From NCBI RefSeq assembly GCF_039655775.1, contig NZ_JBBYXJ010000001.1, forward strand, positions 868,001-932,000: 64,000 nt of DNA, written 5' to 3'. This DNA comes from Iodidimonas sp. SYSU 1G8. Its GTDB lineage: Bacteria > Pseudomonadota > Alphaproteobacteria > SMXS01. The notes under the pieces are model-generated. The model had not been told where the DNA came from and did no database searches. It saw nothing but the letters and a program-made list of their open reading frames with translations. The stretch's first letter is position 1. Every line of letters begins with the position of its first letter. Made by a program: the position numbers and the translations under genes. Of the stretch, positions 1-8,113 are shown in pieces.

Positions 1-898
1 GCTTGTCGGCGTTCTCGCGCTTGTAGAGCTGAACCGCGCGGCGCACCTCGCCGACCCGGCCCTTGAAATCATCGGCGTTCATGCCGATCGCCGCCAGTTC
101 CTCGGCCAGCGCTTCCGGCACTTCGTCGAGATCCTCGCCGAGACGCGGGCTGTAGGTCTTGAACGGCACCAGATAGCGGTTGTGACGCTCGTAGAGGTCG
201 ATCTGCACGTCGACATCGTCGATGGTGTAGGACAGCTCGGGGTGAATGCACTGGACGTGATAGACCTCGTTGAACGCGTCGACGGCGGTCTTCCAGTTGC
301 AGTCCCAGTTGACGGTGACGTTCATCACCATCGCCATGTTCTCGAAGTGGTAGGGGTCGAGATGCTTGGGGATCATGCCGAGATAGTCGGCCAGCGGCTC
401 GGCGTCCGGGTTCAGGTTGAACCACACGAAGCCGCCCCAGGTTTCGGTCTTGATCGCCTTGAGACTGAGCTGGTCCTTGGGGCAGCCCTGGTGGAAATCC
501 TCCTCGTCGGGGACGTTCACCAGACGGCCGGTGAGGTCATATTCCCAGAAGTGGTAGGCGCACTGCAGGGTGCGCGAGTTGCCGCACTGGTCGAACTTGA
601 CCTGGTTACCGCGATGGTTGCAGACGTTGTAGAAGGTTCGCGCCTTGCCATCCTCGCCGCGCACGATCAGCAGCGATTCCTTGCCGATGTCGGTGGTGAT
701 GTAGTCGCCGACCTCGGCGATTTCCTGCTCGCGGCAACCGACCAGCCAGACCTTGGACCACATGCGGTCCCACTCGAGCTGCATGAATTCCTTGGAGATA
801 TAGCGCTCCTTCGGAATGATCTCGTTGCCCAGATCGGGCTCCGGCGCCTTCTCGGCGGGCGTATGGATACTTTCCTTGACGCGTGTGATCGCAACCAT
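1..898 (-). CDS. Rieske aromatic ring-hydroxylating oxygenase, alpha subunit (C-terminus cut by window edge)
   Basis: Terminal oxygenase alpha subunit that would hydroxylate an aromatic or cyclic substrate with O2 and electrons from a separate reductase. The Rieske [2Fe-2S] ligands are visible as CNH at residues 93-95 and CAYH at 113-116; the mononuclear-iron histidines lie in HVQCIH at 214-219. About 299 residues are present and roughly 135 C-terminal ones are missing, judged from the paralogue at 59336. ATG at 898 follows an AAGGAG-type site. It is the last gene of a likely ALDH-crotonase-Rieske operon. No small beta subunit or reductase is seen in the window. Family call sure; substrate unknown. 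Confidence 0.93.
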   Translation of the reverse strand, partial: MVAITRVKESIHTPAEKAPEPDLGNEIIPKERYISKEFMQLEWDRMWSKVWLVGCREQEIAEVGDYITTDIGKESLLIVRGEDGKARTFYNVCNHRGNQVKFDQCGNSRTLQCAYHFWEYDLTGRLVNVPDEEDFHQGCPKDQLSLKAIKTETWGGFVWFNLNPDAEPLADYLGMIPKHLDPYHFENMAMVMNVTVNWDCNWKTAVDAFNEVYHVQCIHPELSYTIDDVDVQIDLYERHNRYLVPFKTYSPRLGEDLDEVPEALAEELAAIGMNADDFKGRVGEVRRAVQLYKRENADK

Positions 899-942
899 CA
901 GTAACTCCTTCTGAACCTCGTTTCCCCAGATGGGGCAGCTAC

Positions 943-1785
943 TTACTCAGCAGCCTTGATCTCTTCCCTGAACTTCTCCGGCACGCCTTCGCGGCGAACT
1001 GCACGGGTTTCCATCTCGTAATTGTGCGCATGGCACATATGGTGCAGGGCGATGACCGTGTCCATGGTCGAGCGCTGGCCCATGTTGTCCTGTGCGACGT
1101 TTACCGCCTGTTTGGTTAACTTAAGCGCGAATGCCGGTTTTTCCGCAATTCTTTTCGCCATGGCAAGACAGAACTCTTCCAGCTCGGGCCGCGGCACCAC
1201 GTGATTGACCATGCCGAGACGGTGCGCTTCCTGCGCGCTCCACCAGTCGGCGGTGAACAGCAGCTCCTTGGCCTTGCGGATGCCGAGCTCGTAGGGATGG
1301 TTGAAATATTCCACGCCGCACACGCCCATGGCGACGACCGGGTCCATGAACTGGGCGTCGTCGCTGGCGATGATGATGTCGCAGATCCAGGCGAGCATCA
1401 GGCCGCCGGCGATGGTCTTGCCCTGGACCATGGCGATGGTCGGCTTGGGGAAGTCGCGCCAGCGGCGGCACATGCCGAGGAAGACTTCCTGCTCGAAGCT
1501 GTAGCGGCTGTGGACCCCGCCTTCCTTGGACGGCACCCACGTGCCGACGGCGTCGTCCACCGGACCGAAGCCGCGCAGGTCGTGGCCGGACGAGAAGTGC
1601 GGCCCCTCGCCGCCGAACAGCACGACCTTGACGTCCTCGTCCCGCGCGGCGAGATCGAAGCAGGCATTGAGGTCGTAGGTCAGGCGGCCGTTCTGCGCGT
1701 TCCGCTGCGCGGGCCGGTTCTGCATGATCCTGGCGATGTGCGGCGCCACGACTTCATAGGTCGCAGTCTCGAATTCCTTCTTCAT
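943..1785 (-). CDS. Crotonase-fold (enoyl-CoA hydratase/isomerase family) protein lacking both hydratase glutamates
   Basis: 280-residue crotonase-superfamily protein. It has the oxyanion-hole region HFSSGHDL and the second CoA-binding region GKTIAGGLMLAWICD. In classical hydratases the two catalytic Glu lie in 'GGCELA' and 'QPE'; here those positions read GGLMLA and DPVV, so simple hydration of enoyl-CoA is doubtful and another crotonase reaction is possible. ATG at 1785 has AAGGAG upstream. It is 44 nt upstream of the Rieske gene and 48 nt downstream of the aldehyde dehydrogenase, so co-transcription is likely. Fold certain, reaction not. Confidence 0.9.
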   Translation of the reverse strand: MKKEFETATYEVVAPHIARIMQNRPAQRNAQNGRLTYDLNACFDLAARDEDVKVVLFGGEGPHFSSGHDLRGFGPVDDAVGTWVPSKEGGVHSRYSFEQEVFLGMCRRWRDFPKPTIAMVQGKTIAGGLMLAWICDIIIASDDAQFMDPVVAMGVCGVEYFNHPYELGIRKAKELLFTADWWSAQEAHRLGMVNHVVPRPELEEFCLAMAKRIAEKPAFALKLTKQAVNVAQDNMGQRSTMDTVIALHHMCHAHNYEMETRAVRREGVPEKFREEIKAAE

Positions 1786-1833
1786 TCCCCGAACTCCTTA
1801 CTAGGTGTGGCGCCGCCCGCCGAATGATCCCCG

Positions 1834-3336
1834 TTAAAGGGCGACGGCCACCGATTTCACTTCAGTATAGGCCTCGATCCCATCGAAGCCCATCTCCCGG
1901 CCCCAGCCGGATTCCTTGTAGCCGCCGAACGGCAGCGACATGTCGGACGCGCCGTGGCAGTTGATCCAGACGCTGCCGGCGCGGATCTGCGCCGCCAGCC
2001 GGTGCGCCCGGCTGATGTCGCGGGTCCAGATGCTGGCCGCGAGGCCGTAGCGCGTGTCGTTGGCGAGGCGCGCCACTTCGTCGAGATCTGCCACGGGCTG
2101 TACGGTGATGACCGGCCCGAAGATCTCTTCCCGGTTCACGCGCATGTCCTGGGTGGTGTTGACGAGGATGGTCGGCTCGATGAAATAGCCCGAATTGCCG
2201 ACGCGCTTGCCGCCGCTGGCGATCTCGGCGCCCTCGTCGAGACCGGCCTGGATCATGGCCGACACCTTGTCGTGCTGCTCCTGCGAGACCAGCGGCCCCA
2301 TGCGCGTGTCGGCGGCCATGCCCGGGCCGACCTTGAACGCCTGGGCGGCGGCCGAAAGGCCTTCGACGACGCTGTCGAACGCGGACTTTTCCACATAAAG
2401 GCGGGTCGCGGCGATGCAGACCTGGCCGCTGTTGAAGAAGGCGGCGTTGGCGAGACCGGGGACCGTGCGCTTCATGTCGGCGTCGGCGAAGACGATGGTC
2501 GGCGACTTGCCGCCCAGCTCCAGCGTGACCTTCTTCAGATTGCTCTGCGCGGCCGAGGCGGCGATGATCCGGCCCACTTCGGTCGAGCCGGTGAAGGCGA
2601 CCTTGTCGATGTCCGGATGCGACGAGATGGCGGCGCCGGCCGTGTGGCCGAAGCCGGTGACGATGTTGACGACGCCCGCCGGGAAACCGGCCTCGACAAT
2701 CAGCTCGCCCAGCTTGATGGCGGTGAGCGGCGTCTGTTCGGCCGGCTTGAGCACCACGGTGCAGCCGGTGGCGAGCGCTGGCGCCAGCTTCCAGGACGCC
2801 ATCAGCAGCGGGAAATTCCACGGCACGATCTGGCCGCAGACGCCGATGGGCTCGCGGCGCACATAGGCGTGGAACTGCTGGAACGGGTTGGACGGCGTGA
2901 CCGTCTTGCCCTCGATCTTGGTGCAGTAGCCGGCGTAATAGCGGAACGCCTCGGCCGACGACATGACATCGACCATCTTGGACAGGCTGAACGGCTTGCC
3001 GTTGTCCAAGGTCTCGAGCTCGGCCAGCTCTTCCAGATTGGCCTCGATCAGGTCGGCCAGCTTCCAGATCAGGCGGGCGCGCTTGGACGGCGGCATGGCG
3101 GCCCAGTCCGGATTTTCGAAGGCGCGGCGCGCGGCCTTCACGGCCTCGTCGATGTCGCTCTTGTCGCTCGCCGCGCAGCGCGCGATGACGCCGCCGGTGG
3201 CCGGATTGACCACGTCGAAGGTGCCGCCATTGCGGGCATCGACCCATTCGTTGTTGATCAGGTTCTTGCGATTCTGCGCGAGGAACGCGCCTACCTTGGG
3301 GTTGGTCGCCGCCTGCTCGAGCGCTGCATCCGTCAT
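1834..3336 (-). CDS. NAD(P)-dependent aldehyde dehydrogenase
   Basis: 500-residue ALDH-superfamily enzyme oxidising an aldehyde to a carboxylic acid. General-base Glu lies in LELGGKS and the catalytic Cys in SGQVCIAATR; PWNFP and FTGSTEVG mark the cofactor-binding domain. I chose ATG 3336 (MTDAAL...) because GGAG sits 8 nt upstream; an open frame extends to 3417 without a better signal. It heads the leftward group ending in the Rieske gene, so it may oxidise an aldehyde released in that pathway. Family length is normal. Substrate cannot be read from sequence. Confidence 0.95.
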   Translation of the reverse strand: MTDAALEQAATNPKVGAFLAQNRKNLINNEWVDARNGGTFDVVNPATGGVIARCAASDKSDIDEAVKAARRAFENPDWAAMPPSKRARLIWKLADLIEANLEELAELETLDNGKPFSLSKMVDVMSSAEAFRYYAGYCTKIEGKTVTPSNPFQQFHAYVRREPIGVCGQIVPWNFPLLMASWKLAPALATGCTVVLKPAEQTPLTAIKLGELIVEAGFPAGVVNIVTGFGHTAGAAISSHPDIDKVAFTGSTEVGRIIAASAAQSNLKKVTLELGGKSPTIVFADADMKRTVPGLANAAFFNSGQVCIAATRLYVEKSAFDSVVEGLSAAAQAFKVGPGMAADTRMGPLVSQEQHDKVSAMIQAGLDEGAEIASGGKRVGNSGYFIEPTILVNTTQDMRVNREEIFGPVITVQPVADLDEVARLANDTRYGLAASIWTRDISRAHRLAAQIRAGSVWINCHGASDMSLPFGGYKESGWGREMGFDGIEAYTEVKSVAVAL

Positions 3337-3569
3337 CGTCGTCTCCACGATTGCGGAGAGGCTGTCGCCTCTCCTCTGCCACTGTCGGAAAAAGAGGGCG
3401 TGAGCTTCCCGTCCCACCCCGCTTCGCGCGGCAGTCTAAGACCCGATCTGGCCAAATTCCATACTTATCGCCCCGCCGCGCTTCCCGTAAGCTGGGCCGG
3501 AACCATGCGGCAAGCTACGGCATGCCGCCTAAAAGTCAAGCGTGATGGAAATGTAAGGGGAGATTCTTC

Positions 3570-3956
3570 ATGGGCGGCAAGGCAGTCATCCCGGCGGGCA
3601 TGCGGGGAAGTTACGAGCAGTTCCAGTTCGCGCCGGCGACGCGGGCGGGCGACCTGCTGATCCTGTCCGGCCAGATCGGCGTCGGGCCGGACGGCAACGC
3701 GATCCCGGACCTGGAGGCGCAGTTCACCCGCGCCTTCGAGCAGATCGGCGAGATCCTGCGCGAGGCGGGCCTGTCGTTCGCCGACATCGTCGACCTGCAC
3801 ACCTTCCATGTGGGCCTGCAGGCGCATCTGGGCGCGTTCATGGCGGTGAAGTCACGCTACATCGCCGAGCCGTTTCCGTCCTGGACGGCGATCGGCGTGA
3901 GCGAACTGGCGCTGCCGGGGATCGCGGTCGAGATCAAGGCGACGGCGGCGTATTGA
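3570..3956 (+). CDS. RidA/YjgF-family protein without the catalytic arginine
   Basis: 128-residue YjgF/YER057c/UK114 (Rid) fold protein, normally a trimer. True RidA enamine/imine deaminases carry an Arg in a 'P-x-R-S/T' segment near residue 105; here the matching stretch is FPSWTAIGV, with Trp in place of Arg. That suggests one of the Rid subfamilies without established deaminase activity. ATG 3570 follows AAGGGGAG. It is divergent from the aldehyde dehydrogenase and stands alone. Family call is strong; activity is inferred from the missing residue. Confidence 0.88.
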   Translation: MGGKAVIPAGMRGSYEQFQFAPATRAGDLLILSGQIGVGPDGNAIPDLEAQFTRAFEQIGEILREAGLSFADIVDLHTFHVGLQAHLGAFMAVKSRYIAEPFPSWTAIGVSELALPGIAVEIKATAAY

Positions 3957-3980
3957 GTTCGCATTAACCCGCACCCACGG

Positions 3981-4111
3981 TGTCACCCCGGATTTATTCC
4001 GGGGCCTGTGGGTGGGCGAGATCCTTAGGATGGGAATAGCGGCCGCGCTGGTGCCACTCTCGTACGGCCATCGCGTGGAGAGGCAGGCCCCGGAATGAAT
4101 CCGGGGTGACA
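3981..4111. repeat. REP-like inverted repeat, 28-bp arms
   Basis: Arms at 3981-4008 and 4084-4111 are inverted copies with one mismatch, and each arm is itself a near palindrome (CCCCGGA-TTTAT-TCCGGGG). The element sits between the stop of the Rid gene and the stop of the convergent acyl-CoA ligase, the usual place for REP/BIME elements. It may act as a bidirectional terminator or RNA-stabilising hairpin. No target-site duplication is visible. Confidence 0.75.
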
Positions 4112-4135
4112 GTCCTGGGTGGGGAGAATGGTGGC

Positions 4136-5698
4136 TTACCCCACCCGCCGCACATGGCCGGCCCAGTACGGCTCGCGCAGGTCTTTTTTCAGCAGCTTGC
4201 CGGAGGGGTTGCGGGGGAGGACGTCGATGAAATCCACCGACTTGGGCACCTTGTAGCCGCCGATGCGGGTGCGGGCGAAGGCGATCACCTCCGGCTCGGT
4301 CAGGGACGCGCCGGGTTCGAGGACGATGACAGCCTTCACTTCCTCGCCCCAGCGCTCGCTGGGGACGCCGATCACGGCGACGTCGGCGATGGCGGGATGG
4401 TGCGACAGGGCGCTTTCGACCTCGGCGGGGTAGATGTTCTCGCCGCCGGAGACGATCATGTCCTTCACCCGGTCGTGGATGTAGATGAAGCCTTCAGCGT
4501 CCATGTAGCCGGCGTCGCCGGAATGGTACCAGCCATTACGCATGACCTGGGCGGTGGCCTCGGGCATGTTCCAGTAGCCCTTCATCAGCCAGGGGGCCTG
4601 AATCAGGATTTCACCCACCTGCCCGCGCGGCACCTCGTTGTCGTTCTCGTCGCCGATGATGACCCGCGAGCCGGGGAACGGGATGCCGCAGCTGCGCAGG
4701 CGGGGCGAGCCGGCCACATGCTGTTCCGGCGGCAGGTAGGTGATGGTGCCGCTGGCCTCGGTCATGCCGTAGCGCTGCACGAAGGGGCAGTTGAAGGTGG
4801 CCATGGCGCGCACCAATACATCCTCGGGGATCGGCGACGCGCCGTAATGCACCACGCGGACATGGGAGAAGTCGGCGCCCCTCGCCGCCTCGTGCGACAG
4901 CATGGTGCGCAGCACGGCCGGGACGACGAAGACGTTGTTGACCTTGTGCCGCTGGATCGCCTCGATGATGGCGCCAGCCTCGGCCTGGGCCAGGATGACC
5001 TGGGTGGCGCCGTGGTAGAAGCCCTGGAAGCCCCAGCCCGTGCCGCCGACATGGAAAACCGGCATGGGGATCATGGCGATCTCGTCGTCGCTCCACTGCG
5101 CCCATTCCTCGCCGGTCATCAGATAGCCGAGGCGCTGGGCGATTAAACCGGTGTGCATGATCTGCACGCCCTTGGGCAGCCCGGTGGTGCCGGAGGTGTA
5201 GAGCTGGACGCAGACATCCTCGGGGGCCGAGGGCACCATGGGATCCTCGCCGGACTGCCGGTCGCGCCACGAGGCGAAATCCTCGATACCGTTGGGCGCC
5301 TCGCCCATGACGACGATCTTGCGCACGCCCGGTCCGGCGGTGCGGACCAGACCCATGAACTCCGGTTCGACGAAGAGGATTTCGGCCTGGGCGTCGCCGA
5401 CGATGTATTCAATTTCGGGCGCCGCCAGCCGCGAGTTGATGGCGACCATGACCACGTTCGCCTTGGCCGCGCCGAACAGCAGCTGGAAATAGAGGTCGGA
5501 ATTCTTGCCCAGATAGCCGATGCGCCCCTGCGGCCGGACGCCTTCCGCGATCAGGCCGGTGGCGACCCGGGTACACTGCCGGTCGAACTCCGCCCACGAT
5601 ACCAAGCGGTCCTCGAAGATGGTGCATGTCCGCGACGGGCGAAGGCGCGCCCAATGGCGCGGAACGTCGGCGAGCACGTTGATGCCGTCGATCAACAT
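4136..5698 (-). CDS. Acyl-CoA synthetase (class I adenylate-forming), copy A
   Basis: 520-residue AMP-dependent fatty/aryl-acyl-CoA ligase. The ATP-binding loop YTSGTTGLPKG, the A5 motif YGMTEASG, the hinge DRVKDMIVSGGENIYPAEVE and the C-terminal catalytic lysine in NPSGKLLKKDL are all intact. It would activate a carboxylic acid to its acyl-CoA for the neighbouring beta-oxidation genes. ATG 5698 gives MLIDGINVLADVPRHWA, collinear with the start of the adjacent paralogue. It is closely related to the gene at 5876-7444, a tandem duplication. Substrate unknown. Confidence 0.95.
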   Translation of the reverse strand: MLIDGINVLADVPRHWARLRPSRTCTIFEDRLVSWAEFDRQCTRVATGLIAEGVRPQGRIGYLGKNSDLYFQLLFGAAKANVVMVAINSRLAAPEIEYIVGDAQAEILFVEPEFMGLVRTAGPGVRKIVVMGEAPNGIEDFASWRDRQSGEDPMVPSAPEDVCVQLYTSGTTGLPKGVQIMHTGLIAQRLGYLMTGEEWAQWSDDEIAMIPMPVFHVGGTGWGFQGFYHGATQVILAQAEAGAIIEAIQRHKVNNVFVVPAVLRTMLSHEAARGADFSHVRVVHYGASPIPEDVLVRAMATFNCPFVQRYGMTEASGTITYLPPEQHVAGSPRLRSCGIPFPGSRVIIGDENDNEVPRGQVGEILIQAPWLMKGYWNMPEATAQVMRNGWYHSGDAGYMDAEGFIYIHDRVKDMIVSGGENIYPAEVESALSHHPAIADVAVIGVPSERWGEEVKAVIVLEPGASLTEPEVIAFARTRIGGYKVPKSVDFIDVLPRNPSGKLLKKDLREPYWAGHVRRVG

Positions 5699-5766
5699 CT
5701 GGTCATCCCATAGGAAATATCGGTCGGCCCTACTTACGGGGTCGCATGACGCGGTTCAATATGGAT

Positions 5767-5868
5767 CCGTCATTGCAAGGAGGCGAAGCCGACGCGACAA
5801 CCCAGGCGCTCGTGCAGCGGAACGGCCGGTTCCGGGTTGCTCCGTTGCTGCGCTTCTCGCAATGACGG
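5767..5868. repeat. Interspersed imperfect palindrome of the 'GTCATTGC...GCAATGAC' type
   Basis: The left end reads CCGTCATTGCAAGGAGGCG and the right end CGCTTCTCGCAATGACGG, giving imperfect inverted ends of about 35 nt each around a GC-rich centre. The pattern resembles dispersed intergenic palindromes known in alphaproteobacterial genomes. It lies between the two tandem acyl-CoA ligase genes. I see no open frame or flanking duplication. Confidence 0.65.
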
Positions 5869-5875
5869 CTGAGTT

Positions 5876-7444
5876 TTACCCAACCCGACGTTCGCGCCCC
5901 GCCCAATAGGGCTCGCGCAGTTCCTTCTTGAGCAGCTTGCCGGAGGGATTGCGCGGCAGCGCCTCGACGAAGTCCACGGATTTGGGGGTCTTGAAGCCGG
6001 CGATCTGGGTGCGGGCGAAGGCGATCAGCTCGTCCTCGGTGAGGCCGGCGCCCTTCTCGCGCACGATCACCGCCTTCACTTCCTCGCCCCAGCGCTCGCT
6101 GGGCACGCCGATCACCGCCACGTCGGCGACGGCGGGATGCCGCGACAGGGCGCTTTCGACCTCGGCCGGATAGATGTTCTCGCCGCCGGAGACGATCATG
6201 TCCTTGACCCGGTCATAGACGTAGATGAAGCCGTCATCATCCATGTAGCCGGCGTCGCCGGAATGGTACCAGCCGCCCTTCAGCGCCTCCTCGGTCGCCT
6301 TGGGCAGGTGCCAGTAGCCCTTCATGATCGAGGGCGTCCGGATGAGGATTTCGCCGACCTGGCCGGGCGGCTGGGCGTTGCCCGCGGCGTCGGCGATGAT
6401 GATCTCGACGCCGTGGAACGGGATGCCGCAGCTCTTGAGCTTGTTGGAGCCGGCGACATGCACCTCGGGCGGGAGATAGGTCACCGAACCGCTGGTCTCG
6501 GTCATGCCGTAGAGCTGGACGAAGGGGCACTTGAACGTGGCCAGCGCCTTGACCAGCGTATCTTCCGGAATGGGCGACGCGCCGTAGAGCACGACCCGGA
6601 CATGGGAGAAATCGGCTGTCTTCGACGCCTCGTGCTGCAGCATGAAGGCCAGCACCGCCGGCACCACGAAGACCTTGGTCACCCGGTACTTCTGAATCGT
6701 CTCGATGATGAGGCCGGGTTCGGCCTGACCGAGGATCACCTGGGTGGACCCATTGTAGAAGCCCTGGAAGCCCCAGCCGGTGCCGCCGACATGGAAGACC
6801 GGCATGGGAATCATGATCACGTCACGCTCGTTCCAGGTGGCCCAGTCGCCCGCCATTTCATCGGCGGCGCGCAGGGCGAAACAGCTGCGGTTGGTGATCT
6901 GGACGCCCTTGGGCCGTCCCGTGGTGCCGGAGGTATAGAGCTGGACGCAGACATCGTCGGCGTCCACGGGCAGATGGGGATCGGTGCGGGGCTGGCGCGC
7001 CTGCCAGCCGGCATAGTCCTCCCAGCCATCGTGATGGCCCGACATGGCGATGAAGGTGCGGGTGCTGGTCAGGTTGCCGGCGATCTGGTCGATCAGGCCG
7101 AAGAACTCCTCCTCGACGAAGAGGATCTCGACCTCGGCGTCGTTGGCGATGTACTCGACCTCGGGCGGGGCGAGGCGCCAGTTGATGCCGACCATGACCA
7201 CATTGGCCTTGGCGCCGCCGAACAGCAGCTGGAAATAGAGATCGGAATTCTTGCCGAGGAACGCGATCCGACCCTGCGGCCTAACGCCGGCCTCGATGAT
7301 GCCATTGGCGACCTGGCTGCACAGCACGTCGAAATCCGCCCAGGTGACCGCCCGGTCCTCGAATACGGTCGCGGCCTTGTCGGGCCGGCGCGGCGCCCAG
7401 TGGCGCGGAATGTCGGCGAGCAGGTGCAGACCTTCGATCGGCAT
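5876..7444 (-). CDS. Acyl-CoA synthetase (class I adenylate-forming), copy B
   Basis: 522-residue paralogue of the ligase at 4136, aligned without large gaps from MPIEGLHLLADIPRHWA to the end. Motifs present: YTSGTTGRPKG (ATP loop), YGMTETSG, DRVKDMIVSGGENIYPAEVE and NPSGKLLKKEL (catalytic Lys). The role is activation of a carboxylic acid to acyl-CoA. It lies 177 nt upstream of copy A, with a dispersed repeat between. Differences lie mostly in the N-terminal acyl-pocket half (for example GWEDYAGW against GIEDFASW), so the copies may prefer different acids. Confidence 0.95.
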   Translation of the reverse strand: MPIEGLHLLADIPRHWAPRRPDKAATVFEDRAVTWADFDVLCSQVANGIIEAGVRPQGRIAFLGKNSDLYFQLLFGGAKANVVMVGINWRLAPPEVEYIANDAEVEILFVEEEFFGLIDQIAGNLTSTRTFIAMSGHHDGWEDYAGWQARQPRTDPHLPVDADDVCVQLYTSGTTGRPKGVQITNRSCFALRAADEMAGDWATWNERDVIMIPMPVFHVGGTGWGFQGFYNGSTQVILGQAEPGLIIETIQKYRVTKVFVVPAVLAFMLQHEASKTADFSHVRVVLYGASPIPEDTLVKALATFKCPFVQLYGMTETSGSVTYLPPEVHVAGSNKLKSCGIPFHGVEIIIADAAGNAQPPGQVGEILIRTPSIMKGYWHLPKATEEALKGGWYHSGDAGYMDDDGFIYVYDRVKDMIVSGGENIYPAEVESALSRHPAVADVAVIGVPSERWGEEVKAVIVREKGAGLTEDELIAFARTQIAGFKTPKSVDFVEALPRNPSGKLLKKELREPYWAGRERRVG

Positions 7445-7607
7445 GGATTTTCCCCGGTTCAGTGTTCCCCGCGCCGAATCTACGGTGCGGTTGATGGCCG
7501 GGCAAGGCCGCGCATTGGCGCAAGCGCCGCGTGCGGCAATAAGAGTCCCTTGCGGGGCCTGGCTTCTTTAGGAGATTGTTTCACCACGTCAACAAAAGGG
7601 GACCCTC

Positions 7608-7955
7608 ATGACTGTCATCGTTGCCGGCATTCTGGAATTCGACGCGGCCATCGCCGAGGAAGCGCTGACCAGCGCGCGCGCCCACATCGAAGGCGCCTAT
7701 ACCGAGAAAGGCTGTGTCCATTACGCCTGGACGCTGGACCCGCTGAATCCGGGCCGTGTCTACGTGTTCGAGGAATGGGACACGGTCGAGGACCTGGCGG
7801 TGCATCTGGACGATCACTGGTATGCCGACATGCGCGATCATCTGGGCAAGTACGGCCTGAAGGGCGCTTCGGTGAAGAAGTACCGGGTCGACCTGTCCGA
7901 GCCCGTCTACGACCAGACCGGCAAGGCGCGGGCGGACTTCTTCACCGCCGGCTGA
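7608..7955 (+). CDS. ABM-domain protein, putative quinol monooxygenase
   Basis: 115-residue protein of the antibiotic-biosynthesis-monooxygenase/YgiN-like ferredoxin-fold superfamily. Typical features are GCVHYAWTLDP followed by VYVFEEWDTVEDLAVHL, with the conserved Glu-Trp and a later His region. Such small dimers include cofactor-free quinol oxygenases and proteins of unknown function. ATG 7608 follows AAAAGGGGA. It is divergent from the acyl-CoA ligase pair and followed by a strong hairpin at 7969. Family likely; activity not proven. Confidence 0.82.
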   Translation: MTVIVAGILEFDAAIAEEALTSARAHIEGAYTEKGCVHYAWTLDPLNPGRVYVFEEWDTVEDLAVHLDDHWYADMRDHLGKYGLKGASVKKYRVDLSEPVYDQTGKARADFFTAG

Positions 7956-7968
7956 TCGAGCGGATCAG

Positions 7969-8021
7969 CTCGACGTCCCCTCTGGACCCGGCGTTGCCGA
8001 GGGTCTGGAGGGGACGTCGAG
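7969..8021 (+). terminator. Long hairpin between convergent genes, candidate terminator
   Basis: Arms 7969-7989 and 8001-8021 pair over 21 positions with two mismatches and an 11-nt loop, just after the ABM gene stop and before the end of the convergent P450 gene. There is no U-tract, so it could equally be a palindromic repeat. Confidence 0.5.
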
Positions 8022-8113
8022 CGATATCATTGAACCGGGCCGCCAATCCCGCATCCTGCCTGCCGACGGTCGAGGTGGCGCGGGCCGGTCCGTTCCGGCG
8101 GCCCGCGCGCGTC

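Noticed and set aside
3981..5868. Insertion sequence or MITE spanning the two palindromes
   Set aside because: The two repeats differ in sequence, an intact ligase gene lies between them, and no target duplication or transposase is seen.
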